In this document: in pieces, positions 62,589-64,000 of the stretch
How positions within the stretch are numbered: the first letter of the stretch is position 1
Layout: each line of letters opens with the position of its first letter
Origin: JAEEJA01 sp036343175
GTDB taxonomy: Bacteria > Bacillota > Clostridia > Lachnospirales > Lachnospiraceae
Length of the DNA stretch: 64,000 nt
Direction: 5' to 3'
Assembly (NCBI GenBank): GCA_036343175.1
Contig: JAZASR010000005.1
Coordinates: 1 to 64,000 of the forward strand
Translations under genes and position numbers: made by a program
Notes under the pieces: model-generated
What the model was told of the DNA's origin: nothing
The model's database searches: none
What the model saw: the letters and a program-made list of their open reading frames with translations, nothing else

Positions 62589-63818
62589 ATGAATTACAAT
62601 GAAGCAGAGAAAAAGCTAAAAAAGTACGGTCAGGACCACGTCCTCAAGTACTATGATCAGATAAATGATGACGAAAAGAAAGCACTGCTCGATCAGATCG
62701 GGTCGGCTGACTTCTCTGTTATCGAAAGCTCCATAGAAGCCATGGAGGCTCCTGCCAAGGAGCATAAAATATCTCCGATCGAAGCTTTGAAGCTGCCGGA
62801 GATCGGAGACTCTATGGATAAGTATAAGAATATCGGTCTGGATGCGATAAAGGCCGGCAAGGTCGGTGCCGTGCTTCTTGCAGGCGGCATGGGCACAAGA
62901 CTTGGAGCTGAAGGCCCCAAGGGTGTCTTCAATATCGGAAAGACCAGGGAAGTATATATATTCCAGAGGATCATCGAGAACATGCTTGACGTTGTTAAAG
63001 AGGCCGGCTGCTTCATTCATCTCTTTGTCATGACAAGCGACAAGAACGATGAAGAGACGAGGAACTTCTTTGAAGCCCACCAATACTTCGGCTATGATAA
63101 GGGCTTCGTATCATTCTTCAAACAGGATATGGCACTTGCCACGGATGTAAACGGCAAAGTCTATATGTCTTCAAAGTACCATATTGCTGATTCTCCAAAT
63201 GGCAATGGAGGGTGGTTCCTGTCACTTAAGAAGTCGGGACTTCTGGACGTGATCCATAATGAAGGCATAGAATGGCTTAACTGCTTCGCAGTCGATAACG
63301 TTCTTCAAAGAATAGCGGATCCTGTATTTATCGGTGCTGTGATCGATCATGGAGATAAGTGCGGTTCCAAGGTTGTCCGCAAGGCAGACCCTGATGAAAA
63401 GGTAGGCGTTATGTGTCTCAAGGACGGCCACCCGTCTGTTATCGAATATTATGAAATGACTCCAAAGCTTCGCGATACCAGGACTTCTGATGGTGAGTAT
63501 GCATACAACTTCGGAGTTATATTAAATTACCTCTTTGACGTCCAGTCACTTGAAGAGATCGCTTCCTCACGCCTGCCGTGGCACGTGGTCAATAAAAAGA
63601 TCCCTTATCTCGATGAGAATGGAGACCTTATATCTCCGGAAGAACCTAATGGATATAAGTATGAGACTCTCATCCTCGATATGGTGGAGATGTTCGATTC
63701 GTGCCTGCCATTCGAAGTAGTAAGAGAAAAGGAATTCGCACCTGTAAAGAATAAGACAGGGGTCGATTCCGTTGAGTCGGCGCAGAAGCTTCTGGAGGAA
63801 AATGGTTATACGCTGTGA
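62589..63818 (+). CDS. UAP1-type UDP-N-acetylglucosamine/UDP-sugar pyrophosphorylase
   Basis: Makes a UDP-sugar from UTP and sugar-1-phosphate. It has 409 residues. Signature GGMGTRLGAEGPKGV (G-x-G-T-R-L-G-x-x-x-P-K-G), then FFKQDMALATD, the PNGNGG motif and NCFAVDNVL; it belongs to the eukaryotic-like UDPGP family, not to bacterial GlmU or GalU. Substrate (GlcNAc-1-P, Glc-1-P) undecided. GGAGG before ATG 62589; the terminator follows the stop by 56 bp. Confidence 0.9.
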   Translation: MNYNEAEKKLKKYGQDHVLKYYDQINDDEKKALLDQIGSADFSVIESSIEAMEAPAKEHKISPIEALKLPEIGDSMDKYKNIGLDAIKAGKVGAVLLAGGMGTRLGAEGPKGVFNIGKTREVYIFQRIIENMLDVVKEAGCFIHLFVMTSDKNDEETRNFFEAHQYFGYDKGFVSFFKQDMALATDVNGKVYMSSKYHIADSPNGNGGWFLSLKKSGLLDVIHNEGIEWLNCFAVDNVLQRIADPVFIGAVIDHGDKCGSKVVRKADPDEKVGVMCLKDGHPSVIEYYEMTPKLRDTRTSDGEYAYNFGVILNYLFDVQSLEEIASSRLPWHVVNKKIPYLDENGDLISPEEPNGYKYETLILDMVEMFDSCLPFEVVREKEFAPVKNKTGVDSVESAQKLLEENGYTL

Positions 63819-63873
63819 TCTGCTTGAAAGTTTTTTTCGGAGGGTCAGCAATTTTTCAATAAGATAAAACAAC

Positions 63874-63910
63874 AAAAAAGCACCGGATACGTACCGTATC
63901 CGGTGCTTTT
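63874..63910. terminator. Bidirectional terminator between convergent genes
   Basis: AGCACCGGATACG and CGTATCCGGTGCT with a 4-base loop, a six-A run on the left and four T on the right; serves the pyrophosphorylase gene and the gene entering from the right. Confidence 0.85.
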
Positions 63911-63942
63911 ATCATTATTCTCTGAAATATTATGCAGTATCT

Positions 63943-64000
63943 TTATTCTTTGTTATCCTCTGATCCTTCTTCTTCGTCGGAATCTTCGTCATCATCTGTA
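63943..64000 (-). CDS. Acidic C-terminus of a gene cut by the right window edge
   Basis: Reading inward from the edge on the minus strand, the open frame ends DDDEDSDEEEGSEDNKE and TAA at 63943, followed by the terminator on that strand. Only about 18 residues are visible; identity unknown. Confidence 0.5.
   Translation of the reverse strand, partial: TDDDEDSDEEEGSEDNKE

Overview
The window is a low-to-mid GC Gram-positive chromosome segment. Shine-Dalgarno sites are strong (AGGAGG/GGAGG). The rimP-nusA-ylxR-ylxQ-infB-rbfA-nrnA-truB-ribF cluster, a CIRCE-controlled groESL operon, an FMN riboswitch, a class B sortase, two LTA-synthase-like enzymes and a DUF1836 protein together point to Clostridia, most likely a gut or rumen Lachnospiraceae (inference). 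Nearly everything is on the minus strand; only HtrA, one LTA synthase, DUF1836-glmS and a UDP-sugar pyrophosphorylase are on the plus strand. No tRNA, rRNA, IS element, prophage or CRISPR array was recognised.

Layout. 1-1634: 5' part of an Fe-S rRNA methyltransferase (runs off the left edge). 1797-5826: polyprenyl-phosphate sugar transferase, histidine kinase and OmpR-type regulator. 6106-10328: membrane HtrA protease and an LTA-synthase-family enzyme. 10386-12835: an AT-rich pair, a DUF1254/DUF1214 protein and an orphan nitrate/sulfonate-type binding lipoprotein. 13181-17442: ribD-ribE-ribBA-ribH behind an FMN riboswitch with promoter and terminator visible. 17532-26551: the rimP...ribF translation operon. 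26740-33343: prfC, purE, hemW, lepA, dCMP deaminase, rpsT. 33438-42177: a cell-surface locus with class B sortase, a 2217-residue sortase substrate (degenerate subtilisin domain plus SpaA/Cna-B-like domains) and two small exported proteins. 42466-48140: amidase, guaB, a 146-bp palindromic element, and groES-groEL plus a coupled membrane protein. 48328-51307: DUF1836 and glmS. 51357-60456: probable operon acpS-nnr-alr-rlmH-yhfC-ltaS paralog-sseB-maf. 60608-63818: MFS/spermidine-synthase fusion and a UAP-type UDP-sugar pyrophosphorylase, divergent. 63943-64000: acidic C-terminus of a further gene.

The genes fall into three themes: translation and ribosome maturation (rimP, nusA, infB, rbfA, truB, prfC, lepA, rpsT, rlmH, rlmD); cell envelope (glmS, UDP-sugar pyrophosphorylase, alr, two LTA synthases, sugar transferase, amidase, sortase and surface protein, HtrA); and cofactor/nucleotide metabolism (rib genes, purE, guaB, dCMP deaminase, nnr, acpS).

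The most unusual signal is not a single gene. Gene 3' ends, including the stop codon, are repeatedly duplicated in tandem into the following gap (prfC, lepA, guaB, glmS), and similar minisatellites with 21-31 bp units lie just past nusA, hemW and the amidase. In one case the duplicated codons supply the Shine-Dalgarno of the next gene. Several housekeeping proteins (TruB, HemW, RimP, the histidine kinase, the spermidine-synthase fusion) also carry in-frame low-complexity insertions. The second candidate for something new is the sortase locus with its apparent pseudo-subtilisin.
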